A stretch of DNA of 64,000 nt from Hymenolepis diminuta (taxonomy: Eukaryota; Platyhelminthes; Cestoda; Cyclophyllidea; Hymenolepididae). The stretch lies in contig CAADRB010000058.1 in the NCBI GenBank assembly GCA_900708905.1, positions 718,545-782,544 on the forward strand. The letters run 5' to 3'. The first letter of the stretch is position 1, and each line of letters begins with the position of its first letter. Under the pieces are notes generated by a model. The model saw only the letters and a list, made by a program, of their open reading frames with translations, did not search any database and had not been told where the DNA came from. The translations under genes were made by a program, and so were the position numbers. Shown here one piece after another: positions 38,250-48,597 of the stretch.

Positions 38250-38808
38250 ATGGTAGGTGGCTTTGTCGGTTATGTCATGGTTTTCTTAGTCTCTTATGTT
38301 ACCAGAGAAGTTTCAACACATTCTTCGTGTTATGAACACGAATATCGATGGTCAGAGGAAGATTGCCTATGCTCTTACTGCCATCAAGGGTGTCGGTCGT
38401 CGTTATGCTACCGTTGTGTGCAAAAAGGCCGATATTGATGTCCGTAAGCGGGCTGGTGAACTTAGTGAGGATGAAATTGAGAAGCTTGTTACAGTTATGA
38501 CAAATCCACGCCAGTACAAGATCCCTGATTGGTTCCTTAACAGGCAAAAGGATATTGATGATGGTAAACACACACAAATTCTCGCTCAAGGTGTTGACAG
38601 TAAACTCCGTGAGGATTTGGAGCGTCTAAAGAAGATTCGTGCACATCGTGGTCTCCGTCATCACTGGCTGTACGTTTTCTTGATTGTTTTATAACTATTG
38701 TATGCACTTTATTGGGTCATTTTTTACTACAGCCTTCGTGTTCGTGGTCAACATACCAAGACTACCGGTCGCCGTGGACGTACTGTTGGTGTATCTAAGA
38801 AGAAGTAA
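38250..38808 (+). CDS. RPS18: 40S ribosomal protein S18 (uS13), three exons
   Basis: Component of the small-subunit head that contacts the 5S/uL5 bridge and P-site tRNA. Exons: 38250-38252 (the ATG alone), 38290-38669, 38733-38808; 459 nt, 152 aa, the length I recall for human RPS18. The protein starts [15 protein letters not shown], then [49 protein letters not shown] and ends [12 protein letters not shown], all hallmark blocks. A 37-nt intron directly after the ATG codon gives the expected SL start, so the 38296 ATG is not the start. The 63-nt second intron uses donor gtacgt and puts Leu where I recall Gly after the conserved Trp. The gene stands alone between repeats. Confidence 0.97.
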
Positions 38809-38816
38809 ACAGTTTC

Positions 38817-38822
38817 AATAAA
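38817..38822 (+). terminator. RPS18 poly(A) signal
   Basis: AATAAA eight bases after the stop codon, giving a very short 3' UTR, usual for ribosomal protein genes. Confidence 0.75.
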
Positions 38823-38839
38823 TGCCTTAATGGATAGTG

Positions 38840-41800
38840 ACTGATTTTCCTCCGTTTAATTCAGATGTGATTATCTAGACTCCTAAAATTTTTACTATTA
38901 CCAAGCACTGTGATAATTGTGGCATTGTGCTCCAGGTGATATTGATTTAATTCATCGCTCAGTTTTCATCATTTGCCATACTTAATCTTACGTACATATC
39001 TTGTTCATTGCAAGCCTAGTTATTACTTGTGCTTAGGCTTTATTCGATCGTTTTTATTTGTATATGCAGTGATATCTTTCCTGCATGCGACTTTAGCCTG
39101 TTAATGATTGTGATTATTATTGTTCTTGGATTTTTACTTCCGAGAACCTGTTACAACCTGAGTTTGTAATTACACTAAAGCGCTGCAACGTCGGGGATAA
39201 AGTGGTAAATTGTTTAATAAGTAAGATTGTATCCCAAGGAAGCCTGCTATTGTGAATGACTCGATTGGTCCTTCTCACTGCCCGATATGCACTGATAATT
39301 ATCAATTTAGTGAAACTTGATTTACAAAAGTGTTAATCGACACAATATAATTAATTTCCATGCCCATCGCTGTAACGGTAGTTGTTTGGTAGGATATTTG
39401 GATTACGGTGGTATGTGATAGGTCAAATGGTAACCTGTTGCCGCGACTAGCTTATTATATGCGTCGACCTCAATCTGGGTTTTCGGTTTGAATATCTTCC
39501 CGAGGAAGTAGGTGAGGTTGCATGTGCTTCCACATTCATGTATTATTCCTACTTTATCCGCACTGTCCTTCTGTTAAATGGTAACATAATTAAATGACTT
39601 GAATAAGAATAGCTTGGTCCGGGTCGGTTATCTGTTGAATACTTTCCTTTATACGTGTATTTCGGGTGATTTAGTCATGTCAAAGCGGTATTCTTCGGAG
39701 TCGGACAGCTGAAGTCTCCTAGTATTATGTCTATCAGAGTTTTCTACTTAATTAGTTTTAGTAGTTTTATTAATAATTGCAGGATTGCGAGGCCTTAAAT
39801 TATTGCGGCACCTGGTAAACATCTCACCATTATTCAGATGCTTAACGGAGGTCCAGCATCTAGCTGATGAGTACAATTGTGGGTTGTATTATTTGAGAAG
39901 AAATGAACCAGGAATCTGTGTGAAGACGACATTGAGTGTGCACATTGGGTCCTGTAGATAAGGTAGTGAGGTGTGCCTGCGCTAGGTCGGTTGATGATGT
40001 TACGAGAAAATCAGTCCCTTTAGTCTTGCTTACTTACCCAAAGATTGGTTCTATGGTCATTGGTAATTATTGCGGGTTTCACACTTGTTACGGATGGGTG
40101 TCACTATAACTAAAAACAAAGTATTTGGAGGGGGAAATAATTTAAGGAGTACCAATGCAGGACAGAAAATATCTGATCATCGATTGTTCTCCCAAACTGT
40201 ACGAATTCCAGTATCGCAAGACATGTTGAATGCAGAAATGATTAGAGGATATTAAAAATAGGAGAACATAAAGATGGCTTCAGCAAGTTAATTAGTAAGC
40301 TGTGATTTTAGCAAAGTTTAAAATGCAGGGAATAGATGGCGATTTGAAATATGTCTGCTCTTAGATCTCGATGCCCATAATCGGATGGTGGTATATGTCA
40401 GTCCTTTTGTGTTCTGGAGACGAAAAATAAGGATAAAACAATTTGACAGAACTTTGCTAGTTACCATTACCTTATCCGATTGGAAAGTTATTCGATCTGG
40501 ACTGGTGCCGGTTGTAGAAGCATTGTAAAGATCTTGGGAAATCCGTACCTATTAGTCGTACGTATCATCAGATCAGTTCGCTCAGTCTGATGTCGAGTGC
40601 TCAAAGTTTCCCCGTTGCGTAGGTCTGATTTATCAAATAAATCGACATGATATAATAAGGGGTAATTGGTTTATTTATGCAAAATGCCGTTAAAACTTTA
40701 ACGAATTTTAACGTAATTTCGCCAACAGATTTGAAAAGAAGTATTATTTTTGATCTGAAGTGATTCTGAAAATTATACTAAAGTGTAAAGAGTAAAGGGT
40801 AAAACAATGTCATTCATCTGTTGCAATTGCGAATATTTATAATACAGTTAACGGTAGTTAAGCATTTGATTTAGTGATTAAATAGATATTGCCATCTGAT
40901 CTGCAGTTAACTTAAGGGATGTTAAGTCATACTTTCATGTAGTATTATATGTTTATGTTATACCAAATGGAAAAAGGGCCATTGGTCAGTCAATTAAACC
41001 CAGTATATTGGTGCATATTTGCTTTCTCTCTTTCGTTTTTAATATTGCGTTCTTAATCATTCTACGACCTCCTTTCAAGTACTGGCATTGTGATATTTGA
41101 GAATATACGGTTTTCAACAAAACATTTACCAAAAGAATCGAAGCTAAATACGATAATTTTACCCTTGAAAAGTAAAGATACCTCAGGAGCTTGTGTTAAC
41201 TGAATGCCAGCGCCTGTGTTCTTTAAATCTTTACGATACCAAAGGTGATATTTTCACTGTAAAATTAGTTTTCTAGAGAGTTGGGGACAATTACACTGAG
41301 TGCTAGTTTTTATGAATAATTGTTTGCATTCAATTACATTTTCATTTGATATATTTTAAGAACTGATATTGATCTACTTAATGGTAGAAAAATCGAAAAT
41401 CTAAAATCGTGGAAGTAACTTCATTCCCACCTTGACTGCCGTAGAAAGTTTGCGTTTAGGTGATATTACTACATACATTATTTTACTTCTGTTAAATGTT
41501 ACTTTTGCGTTTTTATAAACTCAGTGTCTGCTGCACTTTAAGTTACATAAAGGGCAAATAAATCAATTATTTTAGGCTAAGAGCAGGGTAAATTTTAAAG
41601 AGAATAGAAAAAATCGGCTAGTCAAAAGAGCCGAATTCCAAATTTTTTACTTATTAAAAATAGTCTGTAGTATTTAACGTAATTCCTGCTAACAATCCTA
41701 AAATATCCACGAAAATAGCAGTACAAAGGAAAGAGAGGACAATTTTAAGGATGTTTACCTGGGGATATCCAGCAGTCTCAGAAAAATTGTGCGATGTACG

Positions 41801-41930
41801 AGGTTAGTCGGTAGTTAGAATAAACAAATCCATAATTAATCGTTATTTTCAATATAAAAGGGAAGAAAATGTAAAATAAATGTTAATATCCCTGATGAGA
41901 GAAAATGATTAATTTGTCTGCTTCCATTTT
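38840..41930. other. Intergenic region, no gene seen
   Basis: The left half is less AT-rich than the right. ORF 40070-40255 (+) has no recognisable domain. The last few hundred bases should contain the 3' LTR of the minus-strand pol element, but its outer end was not located. Confidence 0.35.
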
Positions 41931-41933
41931 CTC

Positions 41934-41951
41934 CTTAACAGCTCCCCTTTT
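41934..41951 (-). other. Polypurine tract and 3' LTR start of the gypsy element
   Basis: On the minus strand AAAAGGGGAGC is followed by TGTTAAGGAG. A purine run directly before TGTTA is the normal plus-strand priming site and LTR border of Ty3/gypsy elements. It lies about 150 bp after the integrase C-terminus. Confidence 0.65.
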
Positions 41952-44900
41952 AAGATGTTCCTTCCTCATGTGACTTAAACTTTGAATTTATCTGAAGTCT
42001 GGGTTCTCGATAAGTCCTTTTAGAGTCGGGCATCTGTTGTTCTGAAATTCTTTCTTGGACCTTAATTCTATTTTCTTTCTGAAAGTTTGAAATTGCTTAA
42101 AAGGAGGTAAAGTGAAGCTAATGGGTTTCATAGACTACGTTTCCTTGTCGTTTGGTCCCAGTTCCAGCCATCCGAGAGTAACCGATTCGGAAATCATGGA
42201 CATACGCGAAATCACCGACAGTGAACATTTTTGCTTTCAGTAGGACTCTTTTGAACGTGCTCTACCTGGTCGTTTGATTGTGAATGATATGGGGGCGTAC
42301 GGATACGATCAATAGTTCTTTTTCTGAAATATTCCTCGAACTGCGACAAACAGAACAGTGTTCCACTGTTTGGCACCAGAATTTTTGGAAAATCATGTGT
42401 TGTGAAGATGCAGTCATGGACGCTGATAATCGATGCAGTATTTGTTGACGACTATGATATTACTTCTGGTCACTTGGAGTGAGTCCACCATTGATAGGAT
42501 CGACAAAATCAACTTACATTTACTCTACGGTATCTTCGTTGGGGACCAGGGTATTGGTTTTCAAATGGAGGGCTTCTAGCGGCATTTTAGCATTTGAGAC
42601 AGCCTTTGGCAAGCAGTTCTATATTTTGTCCACTGTCAGCCAGTACGTTTTCATTCGATTTATACCTGGACGACTAGGGTGAAATTGTCGGACTATTCAC
42701 TTTAGTGCAGCCGGTATGAAAACTCTCTCATAAAACATCAACCAGAAGTCGACAATAGATAATGCATTATGTCGGTGAAATAGATCCATCAAGTCTCATT
42801 CTAAGGGTGAGGACAGCCATTTCATTTTCACAAATTTCATGGCTTTTCTGATGACTGAGTCTTGCGTTGAAGCGTGCTTTATCTCCGCAGCCGAGACAGA
42901 AATATTCCAGAATGCAGCATACATCCTTTTCCAGAGATATGCTGGCGATGACGGTTTCTTCTGCAGGTGTTCGTTGATTTGCAGTTAACCATGATAATCC
43001 TTCAGCTTATCCTGACTTCCGATGTTTGATTTCGAAATTATATCCTGTCAAACTTGTCAATCGCTGAAGATGATCCTCTGAATATGTTAGAATACCTTTC
43101 TTGGATCCAAACATTGATAACTAAGGTTTGTGGTCTGTCAAAAGAGTGAAATGACTGCCAAAGAAAAATTTTTGGAACTTCCGCACCAAAAAGACAATGG
43201 TTTGTGATTCTTTCTCAATTTGTCCACAGTTCTTTTCTGCTGATGTCAGCAAATGGGATGCATGAGTCACTGACTCCTCTGAACCATCTGAAAAAAACAT
43301 ATGAGATCACTGCTGCTATACCGTAACTTGAAGCATCTGCTGCAATAACTTCAAAATAGTTCAAATTTGTTCAGGATCAGAATGGCAAGCTTCCTGGTCA
43401 AAAATGAAGCTAATATATTTTATAGATTTCAAGAAGAACTCACACTTCTCTGGTCTCGGATAAAAATCATAACCTGTAATGCGTTCAAGTAAACATTTAA
43501 TTCACTTCTAGCGTTCTTTCTCCGTTTGTCCAAATGCTATGATATCGTCTAGATATGCAGATTTGCCCTTTAGCTTACTAATCATATTGACAATTATGTG
43601 TTAGAAGATAGTAAGGGTTGTTTTCACTCCGAATAGAAGTCTGGTAAATTGATATAAACCCCGATGGTCAGATATTCACGATATCCTGGTTCGACTTCAA
43701 CTTGTAGATAAGCTTCTGATAAATCAAACTTCACAAAATATATTCCACCATTGAGAGTTGTGAATATATCTTCGTCAACATGAGGAGGATGGTGGTTGTC
43801 TTCAAGGGCTGCATTCGGACCAATCAAATCGGCACATGAACGCTGATATTCCGTTTTTGTACAACCACAATTGGTGTGGGCCATTTAGAGCACACCAATT
43901 CTTTCAACACATTACAACTCTCCCTCTACAATTTTTATAGCAGAGAAAGGAACTGGACTCCTTAGACGGAAAAATAGCTTCACATTTTCTTTCAGGTACA
44001 GGTTTACTTTCATTTTCGTACGTCGACCTAGGCTTTCTCCGAAAATTGAAGAAAATCAGTTGAATATGTTCTGTTCATCTTCAATTGTTTCACTAACAGA
44101 TTCGCTTCTCAAATCTGTCTTCCGCTTTCTGATCTTCCTCGAGTCAGCTTTCCATTCCGTTATCTGAGTCACAGATGGTTATTCTGAAAGGAAGTATGTA
44201 ATTTGCTTCAGCTCCTTCAATTCGTCCAGCTATTCGAGACCCAGAAAATTCAAGTTAGGTTGATTTGTTACAAAGCATTTTGCAGTAATTAGCTTATCAC
44301 CTTAGCAAACTTGACAGTCAAGTTCAACTTCCAATTTCGGGGCGTCATTGGAAGCGTTTCGAGTCCTATGGTTTGTCAGTTTCAGCATTGGACAGACCAA
44401 GGTTATTCAGGTCTCTTTTGAAATCAAAGTGATGTCAGAGGCAGTATCCAACTGCCACGTCACTTTTTTACCATTAGTCATCAAGATTATATACGATCGG
44501 TCGTTAGAAATCCTGCCTTCAGAGGTTGAATTGACATAACTGGGAGAATTAAAAGATACAGTAGGCTTTCCAGGAATCTTCTTTTTCTTTAAACGACCTT
44601 TTGTAACGCCCAGCATTTCGCTTCTAAATGTCATTTCTTTACACGGACCACAAGGGCAATCCTGCAATAGCATATTTCGCTGCATTGTCAGCAAGGCGAT
44701 TAGATTTCTTGTTTGAAATATTTTTTTTCTGTTCTTCTTCCTGGGCGGTCATGCAATTCTTTTGAAATAACCATATTTAACGGCGTTCTGCCGGATTATT
44801 GTTGTGTTATCCAGGATGGCGCTCATTCTTCGACATTCATCACTTAAACCCGTAGGGTGATGTCATGATTTTGTTCAATCATATATTGAATTTTTGCATG

Positions 44901-45340
44901 GATATCCACACGGCAAGAATCCCGTTGATCACAAAGGCACTTAAAGCGATCTTTTAAAATAGATCTGAAGTCCTACTGTTTAAAATTATCGTTTATCCGA
45001 GTAACATATCAATCCAATCCTTATCAGGCTTCTTTGTCAATGTTAGACATTTGAAGTATTTGCGAAATTTCGATGATCTTTCGCCGAATATTTCCCAGAT
45101 GATGGATATTGCTTTCTTTGATTATGGTGAAATTCACTGATCTTTAAAGCAAGGTTGTCGGGGGACACTTGGAGGATGTTGTTTTTTGATTGTCCAGGTT
45201 TCAGGTTCAGATACTTCTTAAACTGTTTCATTAGTTTCAGAAAGCTTTTCTATCGTTGTTTCGGCATAATTTCTCTACGTTCCAATTGTTTCATGAAATT
45301 TTCTGGCTACAAGTCTGGAATAAATGACAATATGTGATTA
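41934..45340 (-). mobile_element. Ty3/gypsy retrotransposon relic: gag end, PR, RT, RNase H, IN
   Basis: Domains follow in the usual order on the minus strand but in broken frames. Gag C-terminal part 45337-45043. Retropepsin 44694-44407 with QLDTASDITLIS. RT near 43884-43640 with 'DIFTTLNGGIYFVKFDLSEAY' pattern, and the YLDDIIAFGQT active-site block near 43560. RNase H near 43310 (ASDASSYGIAAVIS) and 43160 (FTLLTDHKP). Linker and integrase zinc domain near 42990-42640 (EETVIAS, RMKTYW). Core near 42520 (VHVDFVDPINGG) and 42270 (RTPPYHSQSN). C-terminus near 42220-42130 (FTVGDFAYVHDFR, KRQGNVVYE). Stops in most domains mean it is inactive. The protease has Ala where Gly is usual in DTG. Confidence 0.92.
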
Positions 45341-47620
45341 AGTTTGCAAATAAAAACTGACTTTAACTCACCACACTATCCATCAAGTTAAGTAAGGCAT
45401 ATTAAAAATTCTCGATTTACACTGGCCTTTTAGTATTCCCATTTTTACCAGTTGCCAAAACATCTGCACTTCGGGTTTAATATTCCTCGCTTTTCACCAC
45501 TCTATAATCAGTCTTTTTCCCTCAGTCTTCGGAATGGATATTTCCTTTGATCCCTTAAAATGCAAGCATTCATACCACTTTCTTTCTATCTTTTCGTAGT
45601 AACGATTTTAGCAGCTGAAAGTGCAATAATTTGACAAGCGAAAATCTGAGTTCACCTTGAGTGAAGTGAGTGTAAGTTGATATCATTCTGCTCCCTCAGC
45701 CTTTGAAATTATGAAACATGTATTGAAGTGGTAAGACCATATATTCCGATTAAACAACTGGAAAAAAACATTGACTATCGTAAATAATAATTAACTCCGC
45801 ACTTCTGGGAGAAAATATTAGGATTGGAATTTTAGAACACGAAGCAGCAAACCACTCATGAGCCAATAGTGCATAATTCGAATATGAAAGTCAAGTGAAG
45901 CAGGTCTGTTTTGGCGCCGTTTATTCACCTTTTCAATCCCTATCTCTACACCCCTTATTGAACTATTTATTATTAATCGACTTCAGTTGCTCTCCCACGG
46001 TGAAGAATTGTAAAATTGTTAGTCCTCCTGTGGTTCATAAAAAATAAGATTTGCAACTCTTGACTTGTTGCTCAATTTAATTCAACTTTGTTATATTATT
46101 CAAATGGATGATTCCCTCCCATCAAAATGTGTATTTTCGTAGGAAAACAACAATCCAGATAAAATTTTTGTTTTTCTTTCATGCTATGGAATTTCCTTCA
46201 TGTAATTTCACCTTCTAGTTGAGAGACAAACGAAATTCTCCTTTCTGAACACGTAGTAGATCCGGGGCGCTGAAAAATTCCGTCCTCCTTAAATGAAACA
46301 AACACATGAGTACTGCTAAAATAAACGTCAATTTAACTTATTTTATGTTTAATCCCTTAATATTCTGCAAATTAGATAAGAGGTTAGATATTTTACATAT
46401 TTTGATATTTCAAAAATGAAAACTCAGTGAGATTTCCATCGTAATCTCATTTGTTTCAATAATGAAGTCCATCAATCACATAATGACCATACAAATTTGA
46501 AAAAGATGGCTTTCAATAATAACAATAGCTGGTTTAAGCGTCATATATTAGAATGTGAACACCAACCAAAATAGGATTTTTGAAATGCTATATATTGTAG
46601 ATTGACTAATATACCACAATTTCTTGAAGCTGAGCTTAATAGTGAGCATTTCGAAATCCTAAACCCCATGAACCTAATCCCTCTACCTTTTTTTAAAAAA
46701 ATTAAAACCCTGAAGCTCTGCGTCCGCCAGTTCAATAATAAAATGTTTATCGGCATTATAAATACACGGACGATTATATTAATAATAACAGCGGGATTCG
46801 ATGACTTCAGTCCTACAAAATTAGAGCGTCTTGTTCAGATCTGTACGAGATTATCTTCGAAGTCTTTTTGGTAGATAGCTACACAAGGAAGTTTGTTCAC
46901 TTATTCAGGGGGCTGATTCAAATTGTTTTGACAGCAGAAGAAAAAAAATAAATCTTGAATTTCACAAATTTATATGATTAGATGCCTGTGCCTATTCAAT
47001 CTTCGTAGCTGGAGAACTGTTTGATTTCCAAGGTTTACAACTATTGTAAATCAAATCAACTTAACAGTATTCATCCACCCGTTAGGAGGCCGATTCGAAT
47101 ATTTTCGTTTCTTGTGCACTGGGTTATCGGTTACTAATTTTTCACTCTCTGGCCTGGATATGCAATCTCCCCCCTCCTGCGATTACTGACTAGTCAAGGG
47201 GTCGTTCCTAGTCCTGATCTACGTAAAGAAATTTGATTTCTAAAAGAAAATTGTCGTTCAATTGGAGATTTTCTCCCTATTTCTTCGGAGCCTGAAGATA
47301 TAGTGCTATTATATTTGGCGCCTAGGATTATATCAGCGGCTGCTTATAATTTTATACTCATCTTTAGCCAGTTTTAAATTCAGTGGTTGACAATGCTTAT
47401 CCATTTGGGATTAAATAGTTTAATTCACCTTAAAACGGGAGCTTTCAGGATTTGTTGTACAGGATATGCATAAGGCGCACTACAGAGTTCGAAAGGAAGG
47501 GTGATTTACAAGATTGGATGGGTTTTATCCACTAAAAGGCAGAAAAATACAAAAAAAATATTTAATCATGGAAGCATCTACTCATAGGGAAGAGAAACAG
47601 TTCAAATCTTAGTATTTCAG
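45341..47620. other. Sequence between two gypsy relics
   Basis: No domain recognised. The 5' LTR of the pol element would be expected here but was not found. ORF 46602-46874 (+) has no family resemblance. Confidence 0.35.
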
Positions 47621-47622
47621 CG

Positions 47623-48150
47623 TTAAAATTTTGAAATATTTCGTCCATGTATATATAGAGTTAGAACATCAGGCTGCTGTGAGGTTACGGGGCCAGGAGC
47701 TGTAGTTTCCACCGCATGAATACGTGATCGATCGCAAATTTCCTGAATGTTGTCAGTCGATTCAGCTAATTCATCAAGACTGTTTCTGTTAGCACTGGTA
47801 GCTAGACGTGCCGCCATGTTTACAGAAAGACACTTCATCCATAGCTATGCCGTCATGGTGTCGTCTACCTTAGCTTCACCAGCGAGAGATCGTATTCCGC
47901 GAAGAAGTTAGGAAGGAGTGCAACCTCCTAATTTGAGAATCCTGAATCTTCTGAGAATCGGAGAGATGACCAATGACGGTTGTTTTGAGTGTGTCAAAAG
48001 AGCTGTCTTCTGGTGCTTCGTCGACGATGTCGATGATGTGGGCGACGACATCGGTTGGGAGAGCAAAATAAAGCACGCTGATGCATTGTTTTCTACTGGG
48101 TAACGTAACGTACTTGGAAATCATTCTCTGATTGCCGAAACCAGGCATAT
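47623..48150 (-). mobile_element. Gypsy gag relic
   Basis: Minus-strand reading gives WFRQSENDFQVRYVT, then VLYFALPTDVVAHIIDIVDE..FDTLKTTVIGHLSDSQK, a break, then KVDDTM, LWMKCLSVNM, LATSANRNSLDELAESTDNIQEICDRS. This order (W-x-Q, LP-x-V, LK, LW-x-L-P, LDELA-x-AD) is typical of flatworm-type Ty3/gypsy capsid domains. At least two frameshifts. It lies just downstream of its LTR and primer site. Confidence 0.85.
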
Positions 48151-48234
48151 AGGTTCCTCGAATCGAAGATAGGATGAGTGAAAGAGACAGCCACCGCGTT
48201 CACTCCAGGTTCTAAGAGAAAATCACAGTAACAT

Positions 48235-48257
48235 AAAGGGAGAAGGGTCACCAACAA
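48235..48257 (-). other. tRNA primer binding site of the gag element
   Basis: Immediately after the LTR end CTACA the minus strand reads TTGTTGGTGACCCTTC; TGGTGACCC is the conserved primer-site core. It orients the LTR and fixes family A as its LTR family. Confidence 0.75.
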
Positions 48258-48597
48258 TGTAGCAGATACTACATAAATAAGCTCTTCGCTAAAACTTGAT
48301 ATTTCTCTCAGAAGTCCACCTAGTTGCTGACACGTACACCTAGCCTCCTTCCAATTTGCCCCGAAATTGGCTAAGGTGTGTCCAGGGTAGCGAGAACAAA
48401 ATAGGTATCGTGTGGAGAGAGTTTATTGACTCCTATCATGGGTCATCGGCGAAATGCTAAGTCATTAAATACATTTAACGCTAAGGTGTAAAAATATTGG
48501 TGGCTAATTGGCTAGGAAGGCCTCTGCACGCACGCCGAAATTTCCAGAATCTTCTAGCGCGCACTAGATTCCTTTGGTCAGCGTTGTACACTCTACA
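48258..48597 (-). mobile_element. 5' LTR, family A, copy 4, attached to gag
   Basis: 340 bp, minus strand, TGTAGAG to CTGCTACA, with CAATAAACTCTCTCC as poly(A) signal. It is followed by the primer site and gag, so the four family-A repeats in this window are LTRs and not SINEs or MITEs. Confidence 0.85.

Noticed and set aside
38296..38298. ATG at 38296 as the RPS18 start
   Set aside because: The sequence before it encodes SL in phase after a GT..AG intron from an ATG at 38250, matching the known S18 N-terminus and length.
39855..39910. CTGATGA followed by a short stem and GAAA, reminiscent of a hammerhead ribozyme core
   Set aside because: GAAA does not directly follow stem II, and no matching cleavage-site strand or stems I and III could be drawn. 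The CTGATGA near 5939 lacks GAAA altogether.
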